A DNA stretch of 64,000 nucleotides from Gammaproteobacteria bacterium (GCA_029248745.1 JAQWIT010000003.1:310001-374000), one strand, 5' to 3'; positions 18,734 through 29,259 are shown, counted from the stretch's first letter. A program made the numbers and translations. Notes: generated by a model from the letters alone, not told the origin.

Positions 18734-19714
18734 ATGCAACGTTTAGCACAAGTTTGTTTGGGTTTTTGTCTTAGTCTGTCATCAGCTATTTCAACGGCAG
18801 AACCCGAAGCAGTAGCATTATTAGAACGGATGGGCACTGCGGCAAAAAAACTGAACTACGATGGCGTTTTCACTTATCAAATGGGCCGTAAAGTCCAAGC
18901 GATTCGTATTATTCACAGTGCTAACGAAAATGGTGAAGTTGAGCGCTTATTATCCTTAAATGGTGCTGCAAGAGAGCTCATTAGGACGAATGATCATGTA
19001 ACTTGTATTTTCCCTGAGGGTAAACGGATTAATGTCGACAGAAGACCTTTAGGCCGTGGCTTTCCAAGTGATTTATTGAGCCGAATGAGTTCGGCGACGC
19101 CTTATTACGCTATCACAATGGGTGATAATGGCCGTGTTGCCAATAGAAAAGCAAAACAACTTGTTGTGTCACCTGTCGATGACTACCGCTATGGTTATCA
19201 TTTGTGGGTGGATAAGGAGACAGATTTATTACTGCAATCTGACTTATTAACTGATAAAGGACAAGTGTTGGAAAGCTTTACCTTTTCTTCTATTAACTTA
19301 AATGTCGACATCCCTGAACTAGCGCTTAAACCGCAAATAGAAGGACAAGCATTGTCATGGAACCGTAATCAGACTGAACCAGTGAGTCAGCGACGAGCAA
19401 AAGAGAAGGGACTTAGCGCTTCTTTATGGCAAGTCGGTTGGCTACCAGAGGGGTTTGCTTTAGTTGCAGAGCAAAGTCGGCGTAAAGCCCACAACGATAA
19501 AGTGGTTGAACAACGTGTTTATAGTGATGGACTTAGCTCAGTGTCCGTTTTTATTGAGCAAAAAGCAGCACATCACCATTTGGAAGGTGGCAGTAGAATG
19601 GGTGCTATCAACGCGTTTGGAGTCATGGAAGATAACCATTACATCACTGCGGTAGGTCAAGTGCCAGGGCATACTGTTGAGAAAATTGTCCGTTCAATAA
19701 CGATGGCAGAATAA
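18734..19714 (+). CDS. rseB: Sigma-E regulatory protein RseB/MucB
   Basis: Periplasmic partner that shields RseA from DegS cleavage. A signal peptide covers about the first 23 residues (LGFCLSLSSAISTA). The MucB/RseB N-terminal lipoprotein-like domain shows NYDGVFTYQMGRKVQAIRI and the C-terminal domain begins around residue 220 (LWQVGWLPEGFAL). Length 326 is standard. Third gene of the rpoE-rseABC-mucD unit. Confidence 0.94.
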   Translation: MQRLAQVCLGFCLSLSSAISTAEPEAVALLERMGTAAKKLNYDGVFTYQMGRKVQAIRIIHSANENGEVERLLSLNGAARELIRTNDHVTCIFPEGKRINVDRRPLGRGFPSDLLSRMSSATPYYAITMGDNGRVANRKAKQLVVSPVDDYRYGYHLWVDKETDLLLQSDLLTDKGQVLESFTFSSINLNVDIPELALKPQIEGQALSWNRNQTEPVSQRRAKEKGLSASLWQVGWLPEGFALVAEQSRRKAHNDKVVEQRVYSDGLSSVSVFIEQKAAHHHLEGGSRMGAINAFGVMEDNHYITAVGQVPGHTVEKIVRSITMAE

Positions 19715-19720
19715 GCGGGA

Positions 19721-20140
19721 ATGATTGAACAACAAGCGACCGTTGTCGAGGTCGATGATGACAGAGTTATGCTACAAGCAGCACGCCAATCAACATGCAG
19801 TAGCTGCCAACTAAAACAAGGTTGTGGAACAGGCTTGTTGGCTAAACATGTCGGACAACGTTTCTCAAAAATTGTGGTCAATAAAACGACGGATGTTGAA
19901 ATAGGTCAACAGCGAACAGTCGTGATTCCAGAGCAGACATTATTGCAAGGAGCAGCCCTAATGTACTTATTGCCATTAGGTTTATTGATTCTATTTTCAA
20001 TGGTGGCGAGAATATTAGCACTAGGTGATGGCTTTGAAATTATCTTGGGACTGGTCGGTTTGTTATCTGGTTTTTTATGGGTAAAACAGCGTTTAAAAAA
20101 TAAAAAAGATGGTTTTCAAGCCAGAATTTTAGAGGAATAA
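19721..20140 (+). CDS. rseC: SoxR-reducing/sigma-E positive regulator RseC family protein
   Basis: Inner-membrane protein of the RseC/MucC family. N-terminal cysteine cluster CSSCQLKQGCGTG (residues 27-39) followed by two hydrophobic helices (LMYLLPLGLLILFSMVARIL and IILGLVGLLSGFLWV). Length 139 is typical. Likely start ATG after GCGGGA; it sits 6 bp downstream of rseB. Confidence 0.93.
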   Translation: MIEQQATVVEVDDDRVMLQAARQSTCSSCQLKQGCGTGLLAKHVGQRFSKIVVNKTTDVEIGQQRTVVIPEQTLLQGAALMYLLPLGLLILFSMVARILALGDGFEIILGLVGLLSGFLWVKQRLKNKKDGFQARILEE

Positions 20141-20143
20141 AAG

Positions 20144-21568
20144 ATGAAACAGCACAGAATTTGGGTATGGCTAACCGTCATGGTGATAACACTGGCATTA
20201 AGCCTGCCGCTTCAAGCAAGGAGCTTGCCTGAGTTTACTGAATTGGTCTCAAAAAACAGTGCTGCTGTGATTAATATCAGCACAACTAAAAATAATCAAA
20301 CACGTAAGTTACGCCTGCCTAAAGGAATGGAAATTCCAGAAGGTATGCCGCTCGATGATATGTTTAAACATTTCTTTGGTCCGAATAATCGAGGACAAAG
20401 ACCGCAGCCTTCTGAGTCTCATTCTTTGGGCTCAGGCTTTGTCTTATCTGAAGATGGTTACATTATGACCAATCACCATGTGATTAAAGATGCTGATGAA
20501 ATCATTGTACGTTTTAGTGATAGAACTGAGTTGGAAGCAAAAGTGCTGGGTAGCGATGAGCGTAGTGATATCGCGTTATTAAAAGTAGAAGCTAAAGGAC
20601 TCACAGCAGTAAAGTTGGGTGACTCAACTAGGTTACAAGTAGGCGAATGGGTCTTGGCAATTGGTTCGCCATTTGGGTTTGACTCATCAGCCACGGCTGG
20701 TATTGTCAGTGCCCTAGGGCGAAATCTACCGAGTGATAATTACGTTCCTTTTATTCAAACAGATGTCGCGATCAATCCGGGTAATTCCGGTGGTCCATTG
20801 TTTAATCTGGATGGGGAAGTAATTGGCGTTAATTCTCAGATATACAGTAGGACCGGTGGTTTTATGGGCGTATCATTCGCTATTCCAATGGATGTCGCTT
20901 TAGATGTAGTTGAACAAATAAAGTCACAGGGCTATGTCAGCCGAGGCTGGTTAGGAGTTGTAATCCAAAATGTCACGAGGGAATTGGCCGAATCCTTTGG
21001 TCTAGATAAACCGCATGGTGCCCTGGTCTCAAGAGTGACGCCAGAAAGTCCTGCGGCAAAAGCCGGTATCGAAACAGGTGATGTCATACTGAAATTTAAT
21101 GGTCATCGCATCACAACATCATCATCATTACCGCCTTATGTAGGCAGAACTAAAATTGGCGAATCTGTACCCGTCGTTGTCATGCGAAATAAGAAGCAGA
21201 AGACGTTGAGGGTAACGATTGAAAAGCTGGAAGAAAACACAGCTGCAAGGATAAAAGCAGGTAGTAAACCGGGAAGATTAGTTGATGATCGTTTAGCAGT
21301 TGAAATTGCTGAATTAACCCAACAACAACGTGAACAATATGATGTTGAGAAAGGCGGTGTCATCGTTGTGACGGTCGAGAAAGGTGCTGCTGCCAAGGCC
21401 GGGCTGAGACGTGGCGATGTCGTTGTAAGTTTGAATAACTTACAAATTACCAGTGCAAAACAGTTTTTAGATATTGCACGTGATTTGCCGGGAGATAAAG
21501 CCATTCCAGTGTTGGTACAACGCCAGCAAGGGGCTATTTTCTTAGCGTTAAAAATAGAAAAAGAATAA
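20144..21568 (+). CDS. mucD: Periplasmic serine protease MucD/DegP family
   Basis: HtrA-family protease and chaperone of periplasmic quality control. Signal peptide (residues 1-26, ending LPLQARS). The catalytic triad is visible: His in NHHVI, Asp in RSDIALLKV, Ser in GNSGGPL. Two PDZ domains follow (about 275-360 and 395-465). Length 474 fits MucD of the rpoE operon. Only 3 bp separate it from rseC. Confidence 0.95.
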   Translation: MKQHRIWVWLTVMVITLALSLPLQARSLPEFTELVSKNSAAVINISTTKNNQTRKLRLPKGMEIPEGMPLDDMFKHFFGPNNRGQRPQPSESHSLGSGFVLSEDGYIMTNHHVIKDADEIIVRFSDRTELEAKVLGSDERSDIALLKVEAKGLTAVKLGDSTRLQVGEWVLAIGSPFGFDSSATAGIVSALGRNLPSDNYVPFIQTDVAINPGNSGGPLFNLDGEVIGVNSQIYSRTGGFMGVSFAIPMDVALDVVEQIKSQGYVSRGWLGVVIQNVTRELAESFGLDKPHGALVSRVTPESPAAKAGIETGDVILKFNGHRITTSSSLPPYVGRTKIGESVPVVVMRNKKQKTLRVTIEKLEENTAARIKAGSKPGRLVDDRLAVEIAELTQQQREQYDVEKGGVIVVTVEKGAAAKAGLRRGDVVVSLNNLQITSAKQFLDIARDLPGDKAIPVLVQRQQGAIFLALKIEKE

Positions 21569-21649
21569 TTAGATTAGGGAGAAGGGTTTCACTGTCGTTT
21601 AAACAGGACAGACGACTGCTTTTACCGTAAAATTAAGTATTAAAGTATT

Positions 21650-21683
21650 ATCGGCCGGTACTTAAGTATCGGCCGATTTTTTT
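21650..21683 (+). terminator. Rho-independent terminator after mucD
   Basis: Perfect 8 bp arms ATCGGCCG and CGGCCGAT with a 12-base loop that is itself near-palindromic (TACTTAAGTA), followed by a run of seven Ts. It ends the sigma-E operon 80 bp downstream of mucD and lies 35 bp before lepA, so lepA needs its own promoter or readthrough. Confidence 0.85.
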
Positions 21684-21717
21684 ACAGGTACAGATTTTAA
21701 AAGGTATACATAGTTTT

Positions 21718-23514
21718 ATGGAGCATATCCGTAATTTCTCGATCATTGCTCATATTGACCATGGTAAATCTACGATTGCAGATCGTTTTATCCAAGTGTG
21801 TGGTGGCTTAACTGACCGTGAAATGTCATCTCAAGTCCTCGATTCAATGGATATTGAGCGGGAACGTGGCATTACGATAAAGGCGCAAAGTGTTTCTCTA
21901 GACTATAAGGCAAGGAATGGTGAAACTTACCATCTCAACTTCATTGATACCCCAGGCCATGTTGACTTTTCTTATGAAGTATCACGTTCATTAGCAGCCT
22001 GTGAAGGGGCATTATTGGTTGTGGACGCTGCGCAAGGGGTCGAAGCGCAAAGTGTTGCGAATTGTTACACCGCTATTGATTTGGACTTAGAAGTACTACC
22101 GGTCTTAAATAAAATTGATTTACCGTCTGCTGAACCCGAGCGTGTGGCACAAGAAATAGAAGACATTATTGGTGTGGATGCTCTGGATGCTGTGCAATGT
22201 AGCGCCAAAACAGGTTTAGGTATCGAAGATTTATTAGAAGCTTTAGTGGAACGGATTCCAGCACCAAAAGGTGAACCCGATGGGGAGTTAAAAGCACTTA
22301 TTATTGACTCTTGGTTTGATAGTTATGTTGGTGTTATTTCCTTAGTGAGAATCATGCAAGGGTCTATTAAAACCAAAGATAAAATTAAAGTGATGTCGAC
22401 AGGCCATGAGTACCAAGTGGAGCAAGTCGGGGTCTTTACACCTAAACGAACGAAACGAGATGCTTTGTTTTGTGGTGAGGTGGGCTATGTTATTTCTGGC
22501 GTTAAAGATATTGAAGGTGCGCCTGTTGGCGATACGTTAACCCATGTTCATAAGGGTGCAACAGAAATGTTACCGGGGTTTAAATCGGTAACACCACAGG
22601 TCTATGCCGGTATTTTCCCAGTAAGCTCAGATGATTTTGAAGCCTTCCGCGAAGCTTTGGGTAAGTTAAGACTAAATGATGCATCGCTGTTTTTTGAACC
22701 AGAAAATTCTCAGGCCTTAGGCTTTGGTTTTCGTTGTGGTTTTTTAGGCTTGTTGCATATGGAAATTATCCAAGAGCGCCTCGAACGAGAATATGATTTA
22801 GATTTAATTACAACAGCACCCACTGTTGTCTTTGAAGTATTGAATCGAAAAGGTGAAGAGCTAAAAATAGAAAATCCAGCCTTGTTACCGGATACCGGGA
22901 CCATTGATGAAATTCGTGAACCTATTGTTATTGCCGATATATTGGTTCCTCAAGATCATTTAGGTGCTGTTATCACCTTATGTGTGGAAAAACGCGGTGT
23001 TCAAACTGCGATGCGGTATATGGGTAAGCAAGTGGCTTTGTGTTATGAAATACCGATGAATGAAGTAGTCATTGATTTCTTTGATCGCATTAAGTCCGTC
23101 AGCCGAGGTTATGCTTCGTTAGATTACCATTTTGTGCGATTCCAGCCTGCTGATTTGGTGAAGTTAGATATATTAATTAATGGTGAACGGGTTGATGCTT
23201 TGTCAATGATTGTCCATCGAGAACAAAGTATCAGTCGTGGGCGGGAATTAGTTGAGAAAATGAAAGAACTGATTCCAAGGCAAATGTTTGATATTGCCAT
23301 TCAAGCAGCTATTGGTGGCCATATTATTTCGCGTTCAACTGTTAAAGCCATGCGTAAGAACGTATTGGCAAAATGTTATGGTGGTGACGTATCACGTAAG
23401 CGTAAATTACTTGAGAAACAAAAAGCAGGTAAGAAACGGATGAAATCGATTGGTAAGGTTGATGTACCACAAGAAGCCTTTTTGGCCGTATTACAATTAT
23501 CTAAAAAATCTTAA
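21718..23514 (+). CDS. lepA: Elongation factor 4 (LepA)
   Basis: Ribosome-associated GTPase that back-translocates tRNAs. G1 motif [10 protein letters not shown]3 DTPGHVD and G4 NKID are present, and the LepA-specific C-terminal domain ([27 protein letters not shown]) is complete. Length 598 is standard. It starts 35 bp after the mucD terminator and is followed by lepB 9 bp downstream. Confidence 0.98.
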   Translation: MEHIRNFSIIAHIDHGKSTIADRFIQVCGGLTDREMSSQVLDSMDIERERGITIKAQSVSLDYKARNGETYHLNFIDTPGHVDFSYEVSRSLAACEGALLVVDAAQGVEAQSVANCYTAIDLDLEVLPVLNKIDLPSAEPERVAQEIEDIIGVDALDAVQCSAKTGLGIEDLLEALVERIPAPKGEPDGELKALIIDSWFDSYVGVISLVRIMQGSIKTKDKIKVMSTGHEYQVEQVGVFTPKRTKRDALFCGEVGYVISGVKDIEGAPVGDTLTHVHKGATEMLPGFKSVTPQVYAGIFPVSSDDFEAFREALGKLRLNDASLFFEPENSQALGFGFRCGFLGLLHMEIIQERLEREYDLDLITTAPTVVFEVLNRKGEELKIENPALLPDTGTIDEIREPIVIADILVPQDHLGAVITLCVEKRGVQTAMRYMGKQVALCYEIPMNEVVIDFFDRIKSVSRGYASLDYHFVRFQPADLVKLDILINGERVDALSMIVHREQSISRGRELVEKMKELIPRQMFDIAIQAAIGGHIISRSTVKAMRKNVLAKCYGGDVSRKRKLLEKQKAGKKRMKSIGKVDVPQEAFLAVLQLSKKS

Positions 23515-23523
23515 CAGAGGAAA

Positions 23524-24297
23524 GTGAGTGTGAGTTTTCCAGCTTTAATGGTGACCCTTGTAGTAATAACAGGGACAATATGGTTATTAGATAAATGGCT
23601 TTGGGCGCCTGCAAGAGGACCGAAAGAGGCGGAACCGGTCATCGTGGAATATGCAAAATCATTTTTCCCAATTATTTTAGCGGTGCTGATTGTGCGTTCT
23701 TTCTTGATTGAACCTTTCCGAATTCCATCAGCATCAATGGTTCCAACCCTGAGAATTGGCGACTTTATATTGGTCAACAAGTTTGATTATGGTGTTCGGC
23801 TGCCGGTATTAAATAGTAAGGTGATTGAAATGGGTGAGCCTGAGCGCGGTGATGTCGTGGTTTTTCGTTACCCTCCACAACCACAAATAGATTATATTAA
23901 ACGGGTAGTTGGTATGCCGGGCGATCGCATCCAATATAAAGATAAAACTGTTTATATAAACGGCAGGGCTATGGCGCAACAGGTAGAACATAAGCCTATT
24001 GAGTTAATGGGAATCATGGGAACCCAAGACAAACTGCTAACAGAACAATTAGGTGATACAAATCACCAAATCGCAGTATCGCCAGGCCAACAGAGAGTAG
24101 TTGTTGATATGATTATTCCTGAAGGCGAGTATTTTGTGATGGGCGATAATCGTGACAATAGCAGCGATAGCCGTTTTTGGGGAACAGTGCCAGAAGCAAA
24201 CTTAGTAGGGAAAGCATTTTATATTTGGATGAGTTGGGATTGTAATGCGAGTGCCATTTGTATTAACGGTGAGCGAATAGATAATTCAATTAATTAA
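23524..24297 (+). CDS. lepB: Signal peptidase I
   Basis: Inner-membrane protease that removes signal peptides. The GTG start follows AGAGGAAA. One hydrophobic segment near residues 5-20 and another near 44-58 precede the catalytic Ser in IPSASMVPTL and the Lys in YIKRVVGMPGDRI. GDNRDNSSDSRFWG (box E) is present. Length 257 is normal. Paired with lepA as in most gammaproteobacteria. Confidence 0.96.
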   Translation: MSVSFPALMVTLVVITGTIWLLDKWLWAPARGPKEAEPVIVEYAKSFFPIILAVLIVRSFLIEPFRIPSASMVPTLRIGDFILVNKFDYGVRLPVLNSKVIEMGEPERGDVVVFRYPPQPQIDYIKRVVGMPGDRIQYKDKTVYINGRAMAQQVEHKPIELMGIMGTQDKLLTEQLGDTNHQIAVSPGQQRVVVDMIIPEGEYFVMGDNRDNSSDSRFWGTVPEANLVGKAFYIWMSWDCNASAICINGERIDNSIN

Positions 24298-24308
24298 TGG
24301 GGGCCACA

Positions 24309-24692
24309 ATGAAACGACAACAAGGAGACATGACACTCATAAGTTGGGTAATCGTATTGGGCACTATTGCATTCTTTGTCACTTTTGCAATGCGTCCATT
24401 TCCAATGTACCAGGAATATTTCGGTGTTGTTACCGTCATGGAAGGGATGGAAAAGGAAATTACAACGAACAAATTGACCAAGTAACAAGTTATGATTTTA
24501 TTAAGTAAGCGTTTTAATACCGGGTATATCTTTAGTGTAATAAAAGATAGTATTGAATTATTGCGAGGTAAAAATAATGTTCATGTCGATAAAATCATTA
24601 TCGACTATGAAGTAAGAGAGTCTTATGTTGCCCAAATCAATTTGGTCGGTAGTTTTCATGTCGAAGCAGAGGCTAAGAATCCAGTTCGATGA
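24309..24692 (+). pseudogene. DUF4845 membrane protein split by an ochre codon
   Basis: The small conserved gene found between lepB and rnc in Pseudomonas-type genomes. From the ATG at 24309 the frame gives a short N-terminus (MKRQQGDMTL), one membrane helix (ISWVIVLGTIAFFVTF) and PMYQEYFGV, then TAA at 24483. The very same frame continues QVMILLSKRFNTGYIF and the C-terminal strand region to TGA at 24690, overlapping rnc. A single CAA-to-TAA change explains it. The track shows it as two ORFs. Confidence 0.75.
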
Positions 24693-25378
24693 ACATAACA
24701 TCTCGCCAAAATGCACTGCTGACGCAATTAGAATACCAATTCAAAGATACATCGCTGTTTTTACAAGCGTTAACGCATCGTAGTGCCGATGCTAAGAATA
24801 ACGAACGGCTAGAATATTTAGGAGACGCGATTTTGAGCTTCGTGATAGCTGAAGCCTTATTTGACAGTTTTCCCCAAGTACGAGAAGGTAAATTGAGTCG
24901 TTTACGCTCATCTTTGGTGAAAGGCGTAACGCTGGCAGAAATTGGTCGAGAATTAGCGTTAGGTGAAGTGTTGATTTTAGGACCAGGCGAATTAAAAAGT
25001 GGTGGTTTTCGCCGTGAGTCTATCTTAGCAGACACGGTCGAAGCGATTTTAGGTGCTGTATATTTGGACAGTGATGTTGCTCAAGTTAAAGCCTTAATAA
25101 TGAGGCTTTATAAAGAACGGCTTGAGAGCATTGATGTCGATGAGGTGATAAAAGATCCAAAAACACGGCTGCAAGAATTATTGCAAAGTCGCCAACAGGC
25201 ATTGCCTATTTATGGTGTGAAAGAACTAAAACAAGGTTCAGATAAGCCACCCCTATTTGAAGCGTCATGTCAGGTGTCATTATTAGACAAAGTGGTGGTT
25301 GCACAGGGGGCTAGCCATCGTAAAGCAGAGCAAAAATCGGCAGAACGCGCATTGATATTATTAGCAGAGAAATTATGA
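24689..25378 (+). CDS. rnc: Ribonuclease III
   Basis: Double-strand-specific endoribonuclease for rRNA and mRNA processing. Signature ERLEYLGDAILSFV (residues 38-51) with catalytic Glu/Asp, a second acidic site in DTVEAILGAVYLD, and a C-terminal dsRNA-binding domain from about residue 155. Length 229 is typical. ATGA overlap at both ends couples it to the DUF4845 frame and to era. Confidence 0.98.
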   Translation: MNITSRQNALLTQLEYQFKDTSLFLQALTHRSADAKNNERLEYLGDAILSFVIAEALFDSFPQVREGKLSRLRSSLVKGVTLAEIGRELALGEVLILGPGELKSGGFRRESILADTVEAILGAVYLDSDVAQVKALIMRLYKERLESIDVDEVIKDPKTRLQELLQSRQQALPIYGVKELKQGSDKPPLFEASCQVSLLDKVVVAQGASHRKAEQKSAERALILLAEKL

Positions 25379-26280
25379 CAGAAACGACCTTTAAATCAGG
25401 CTATGTCGCCATTATTGGCCGTCCAAATGTCGGTAAATCGACCCTCATTAATCGCGTGTTAGGGCAAAAGCTGTGCATTACATCTCGCCGGCCTCAAACC
25501 ACCCGACACCGGATTTTGGGAATTAAAACAGAAGAGAGTAGTCAGTTAGTTTATGTTGATACACCTGGCCTTCATACGGATGGTAAACGTGCGATGAATC
25601 GCTATCTAAATCGGGCAGCGGCATCGTCGATTGATGACGTCGATGTGATTTTATTCATGGTGGATGGGCTGAATTGGACAGATGATGATGAGCAGGTACT
25701 AGAAAGGCTTAAAAGCAATGCCACTGCCCCTGTGATATTAGTGTTAAATATGGTCGATAAATTGTCTGATAAAGCGATGTTATTACCCCATGTAGAAAAG
25801 ATAACTCAAGAGTATACCTTTGCCAAGGTATTACCTATTTCAGCACGTAAGGGAATTAATGTCGACGAGCTTGAAACAGAAATAAAACAATTAGTCCCGG
25901 AAGGAGAATTGATTTTTCCTGAAGACCAGTTCACAGATAGGAGTTCCCGTTTTTTAGCAGCTGAACTGGTCAGAGAAAAGTTGTTTAGGCAATTAGGCCA
26001 AGAGTTGCCTTATTCTTTAACGGTTGAAATAGAGCAATATAAGCAAGAAGATGAACTGATAAGAATCAGTGCCGTTATCTATGTCGAGCGAAGTGGCCAA
26101 AAATCCATTGTCATTGGTAAAAAAGGTGAACTATTAAAAGCGGTTGGCCGGGAAGCACGGATAGAAATGGAAGGAATGTTTGACAGCAAAGTCTTTCTGG
26201 AACTTTGGGTTAAGGTTCGCGATGGTTGGTCAGATAATGAACGCATGTTGAAAAACCTTGGATATAACGACGAGTTATAG
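25375..26280 (+). CDS. era: GTPase Era
   Basis: Essential GTPase for 30S assembly. G1 IGRPNVGKST, the switch motif SRRPQTTRHRI, G3 DTPGLH and G4 NMVDK, then a C-terminal KH domain (IGKKGELLKAVGREAR). Length 301 is normal. The start overlaps the rnc stop. Confidence 0.98.
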   Translation: MTETTFKSGYVAIIGRPNVGKSTLINRVLGQKLCITSRRPQTTRHRILGIKTEESSQLVYVDTPGLHTDGKRAMNRYLNRAAASSIDDVDVILFMVDGLNWTDDDEQVLERLKSNATAPVILVLNMVDKLSDKAMLLPHVEKITQEYTFAKVLPISARKGINVDELETEIKQLVPEGELIFPEDQFTDRSSRFLAAELVREKLFRQLGQELPYSLTVEIEQYKQEDELIRISAVIYVERSGQKSIVIGKKGELLKAVGREARIEMEGMFDSKVFLELWVKVRDGWSDNERMLKNLGYNDEL

Positions 26281-26291
26281 CGAGTGATAGT

Positions 26292-27008
26292 GTGAATGTT
26301 GATCTCCAACTAGGATTTATCTTACATCAACGTCCCTATAGAGAAACGAGTGTTTTATTAGATATTTATAGCCAAGATTATGGCCGGCTTAGCATACTCG
26401 CTAAAGGGGTGAGACGGAAAAAACGTAGCCAAGCAGGGTTATTACAACTTTATCAACCTCTATTACTATCGTGGTTTGGACGAAGTGATTTACAAGTATT
26501 AAATGCAGTAGAAGCAAGTGGCCCAGCGTATTTATTACAAGCAGAATCTGCGTTATGTGGACTCTATATTAATGAATTAATGGTTAAACTTTTACCATTA
26601 TGTGAGACCGAACCTGAATTATTCGACGCCTATCAGCAAGCTTTATTGGGACTACAGTCTGGTGGCAATAATGAAATCACATTACGGTTATTCGAAAAGC
26701 ACTTATTAAGTCATCTGGGTTATGGTTTAGTCATTGAACATGAGGCTGAAACCGGTGTTAAGATAGCGGTAGAGGAAAGTTATTATTATGTTGCTGATAC
26801 AGGCTTACATCGCTGGCAACCCGGAATGAGATTCAACCGAATATCAGGTGTAAGCCTACAACATCTCATTGATGAGCAGGGCTTTGATAAAACTAGCTTA
26901 AAAGAAATTAAACAACTGATGCGAATGGTGATACATTTTTACCTTGCAGGAGCCCCCCTGCGAAGCCGTGATCTATTCCATCAACAACATTCAACGACAA
27001 CGCATTAA
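26292..27008 (+). CDS. recO: DNA repair protein RecO
   Basis: Recombination mediator that loads RecA with RecF/RecR. N-terminal OB fold begins LGFILHQRPYRETSVLLDIYSQDYGRL, then KGVRRKKRSQAGLLQLYQPL. The alpha-helical C-terminal domain lacks an obvious four-cysteine zinc site, as in several gammaproteobacteria. The start is GTG 12 bp after era. Length 238 fits. Confidence 0.94.
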   Translation: MNVDLQLGFILHQRPYRETSVLLDIYSQDYGRLSILAKGVRRKKRSQAGLLQLYQPLLLSWFGRSDLQVLNAVEASGPAYLLQAESALCGLYINELMVKLLPLCETEPELFDAYQQALLGLQSGGNNEITLRLFEKHLLSHLGYGLVIEHEAETGVKIAVEESYYYVADTGLHRWQPGMRFNRISGVSLQHLIDEQGFDKTSLKEIKQLMRMVIHFYLAGAPLRSRDLFHQQHSTTTH

Positions 27009-27030
27009 CAGAAATGGGTAGACAGGAAAC

Positions 27031-27759
27031 ATGACAATACAATTGGGCGTAAACATCGATCACATTGCAACATTAAGACAGACAAGAGGGACGTTATATC
27101 CTGATCCAGTACAGGCAGCAATCGAGTCTGAGCAAGCAGGTGCTGATGGCATAACGATTCATCTTCGCGAAGATCGGCGCCATATTCAAGAACGCGATGT
27201 GATGATGTTGTCAGACATTTTGCAAACAAAAATGAATTTAGAAATGGCTGTGACGGATGAAATGTTGGCCATTGCAGAAAAATATAAACCGAGTGATTGC
27301 TGTCTTGTACCAGAGCGTCGCCAAGAGTTAACAACAGAAGGCGGCTTAGAAGTAGTAGGACAAATGACTAAAATGAAAGCCGCTTGCCAACGTCTAGCTG
27401 ATGCAAATATTAGCGTCTCATTATTTATCGACCCTGATTTTACTCAAATTGATGCTGCGGTGGCTTGTGGTGCGCCAGTGATTGAACTACATACCGGTGC
27501 GTATGCCGATGCACCAACACATGAGGCAGCTCAACAAGAATTAAAAACAATTGCTAAAGCAGTTGATTACGCCAGACAAGGAGGCTTACAAGTGAATGCA
27601 GGCCATGGATTGAACTACCATAACACCACTGCCATTGCTAAGATTCCTGATATCGTGGAGTTGAATATCGGTCACGCCATTATTGCACGTTCAGTTTTTA
27701 CTGGATTGAAAACAGCGGTAAGAGAAATGAAAGAACTGATGCAAGTAGCACGCGGATGA
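27031..27759 (+). CDS. pdxJ: Pyridoxine 5'-phosphate synthase
   Basis: Last ring-closing step of pyridoxal phosphate synthesis. [21 protein letters not shown] at the N-terminus, [13 protein letters not shown] and [11 protein letters not shown] are family motifs with the catalytic His and Glu. Length 242 is standard. Followed by acpS with an ATGA overlap. Confidence 0.97.
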   Translation: MTIQLGVNIDHIATLRQTRGTLYPDPVQAAIESEQAGADGITIHLREDRRHIQERDVMMLSDILQTKMNLEMAVTDEMLAIAEKYKPSDCCLVPERRQELTTEGGLEVVGQMTKMKAACQRLADANISVSLFIDPDFTQIDAAVACGAPVIELHTGAYADAPTHEAAQQELKTIAKAVDYARQGGLQVNAGHGLNYHNTTAIAKIPDIVELNIGHAIIARSVFTGLKTAVREMKELMQVARG

Positions 27760-28139
27760 TATTTGGCATCGGTACTGACATTGTTGAAATCCAGCGCATG
27801 CAAGATTTATTGGATAAGTATGGCGTTAAAGCAGCTCAGAAAATATTGAGTGAGACAGAGTTGGCCGAATTTGAACAAGCCACCAATCAAGCTGCATTTA
27901 TAGCCAAACGATTTGCCGCTAAGGAAGCTACAGCTAAGGCCTTCGGAACAGGTTTTAGAGATGGCCTAAATTTAGGCCATATTGCGGTCAAGAATAATGA
28001 GGCAGGTAAGCCAGAGTTATATTTCACTGAGCGAGCTGGTGCACTATTATTGGAGTTAGGTATCGTAGCCTGTTTTCTTAGTCTCAGTGACGAGCAACAT
28101 TATGCCATAGCCCATGTTGTGATGGAGAAAAAGGTATGA
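27756..28139 (+). CDS. acpS: Holo-[acyl-carrier-protein] synthase
   Basis: Phosphopantetheinyl transferase that activates ACP. Motifs [12 protein letters not shown] (Mg-binding Asp) and [14 protein letters not shown] are intact. Length 127 is normal. Overlaps pdxJ and cysM by ATGA at both ends. Confidence 0.97.
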   Translation: MIFGIGTDIVEIQRMQDLLDKYGVKAAQKILSETELAEFEQATNQAAFIAKRFAAKEATAKAFGTGFRDGLNLGHIAVKNNEAGKPELYFTERAGALLLELGIVACFLSLSDEQHYAIAHVVMEKKV

Positions 28140-29020
28140 CAGATTATCCGACTATTGATGCTTGTATTGGCAACACCCCATTGGTTAGGCTACAACGACT
28201 CCCGGGTAATACAACTAATACCATCTTAGCTAAGCTTGAAGGAGATAATCCAGCAGGTTCTGTAAAAGATCGCCCGGTGCTGAGTATGATAAAACGCGCT
28301 CAAGCACGGGGGGATATCAAGCCAGGAGATACCTTGATTGAAGCTACAAGCGGCAATACCGGTATTGCACTGGCGATGATTTCAGCGATTCTCGGCTATA
28401 AGATGGTTTTGATTATGCCTGAGAATATGAGTATTGAACGAAGAGGATCAATGAAAGCCTATGGTGCTGAGATTATCTTAACCGACTCGATGGAAATATC
28501 ACGAGATTTGGCCTTGGAAATGGAAGCCAACGGACAAGGCAAAGTGTTAAATCAATTTGGTAACCTTGATAACCCGTTGGCTCACTATGAAACGACGGGA
28601 CCTGAAATTTGGCAAGATACGAGTGGTAAAGTGAGCCATTTTATCAGTGCGATGGGTACGACAGGGACAATCATGGGTGTATCACGTTTCCTAAAAGAAC
28701 AAAATGAAGCGGTACAAATCATAGGTGTACAACCGACTGAGGGCAGTGCGATTCCTGGAATAAGGCGCTGGCCGAAAGAATATCTCCCCACTTTTTTTGA
28801 AGCTAAACGCGTAGATGACATCATGGATATGGCGCAAGATGAAGCAGAAGAAACAATGCGACAATTAGCGATTCAAGAAGGTATTTTTTGTGGCGTATCA
28901 TCGGGGGGTAACGTGGCAGCAGCATTAAGATTATCTAAACAAGTGGCTAACAGTACTATCGTCGCTATCATTTGTGATCGAGGAGATCGTTATTTATCCA
29001 CGGGTGTTTTCCCAGCTTAA
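28136..29020 (+). CDS. cysM: Cysteine synthase B
   Basis: PLP enzyme making cysteine (or S-sulfocysteine) from O-acetylserine. GNTPLVRLQRLPG, the PLP-lysine segment PAGSVKDRP and TSGNTGIALAM are present; the RRGSMKAYGAEI loop matches the CysM subtype. Length 294 fits. Part of the same gene order as in Pseudomonas. A second cysteine gene, cysE, is 11 kb away. Confidence 0.96.
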   Translation: MTDYPTIDACIGNTPLVRLQRLPGNTTNTILAKLEGDNPAGSVKDRPVLSMIKRAQARGDIKPGDTLIEATSGNTGIALAMISAILGYKMVLIMPENMSIERRGSMKAYGAEIILTDSMEISRDLALEMEANGQGKVLNQFGNLDNPLAHYETTGPEIWQDTSGKVSHFISAMGTTGTIMGVSRFLKEQNEAVQIIGVQPTEGSAIPGIRRWPKEYLPTFFEAKRVDDIMDMAQDEAEETMRQLAIQEGIFCGVSSGGNVAAALRLSKQVANSTIVAIICDRGDRYLSTGVFPA

Positions 29021-29023
29021 GAA

Positions 29024-29230
29024 TGCGAGTCCTAGTTGTATTTGTCGTTTGTTGCTTGATAGCAAATACGTCATGGGCAATTGAACAAATACAGCTCTCT
29101 GTAGGTCATTGGCAGAATGATGACATCAAGTTAGAAAATCTAGATTTAAATATCAGTTATACACAACAGGGTGAATAAAGCGGCAAAAGGTTGGTGGTAT
29201 CAAAGCGGTGACAAATGGCAGCCAAAATAA
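29024..29230 (+). pseudogene. Remnant of an exported protein downstream of cysM
   Basis: An ATG 3 bp after cysM starts a signal peptide (MRVLVVFVVCCLIANTSWA) and about 27 mature residues (IQLSVGHWQNDDIKLENLDL) before a stop at 29176. A second frame then gives GWWYQSGDKWQPK and a stop at 29228. The two pieces look like the head and tail of a longer exported protein with a large internal deletion. Similarity to YdbH/AsmA-like proteins is a tentative impression. Confidence 0.4.
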
Positions 29231-29259
29231 GCTAACCGAAAAAATAAATTTAGCCAGTA

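Noticed and set aside
24492-24692. 66-codon ORF as an independent gene before rnc
   Set aside because: Same frame as the preceding DUF4845 part, so better explained as the rest of a split gene, although reinitiation is possible.
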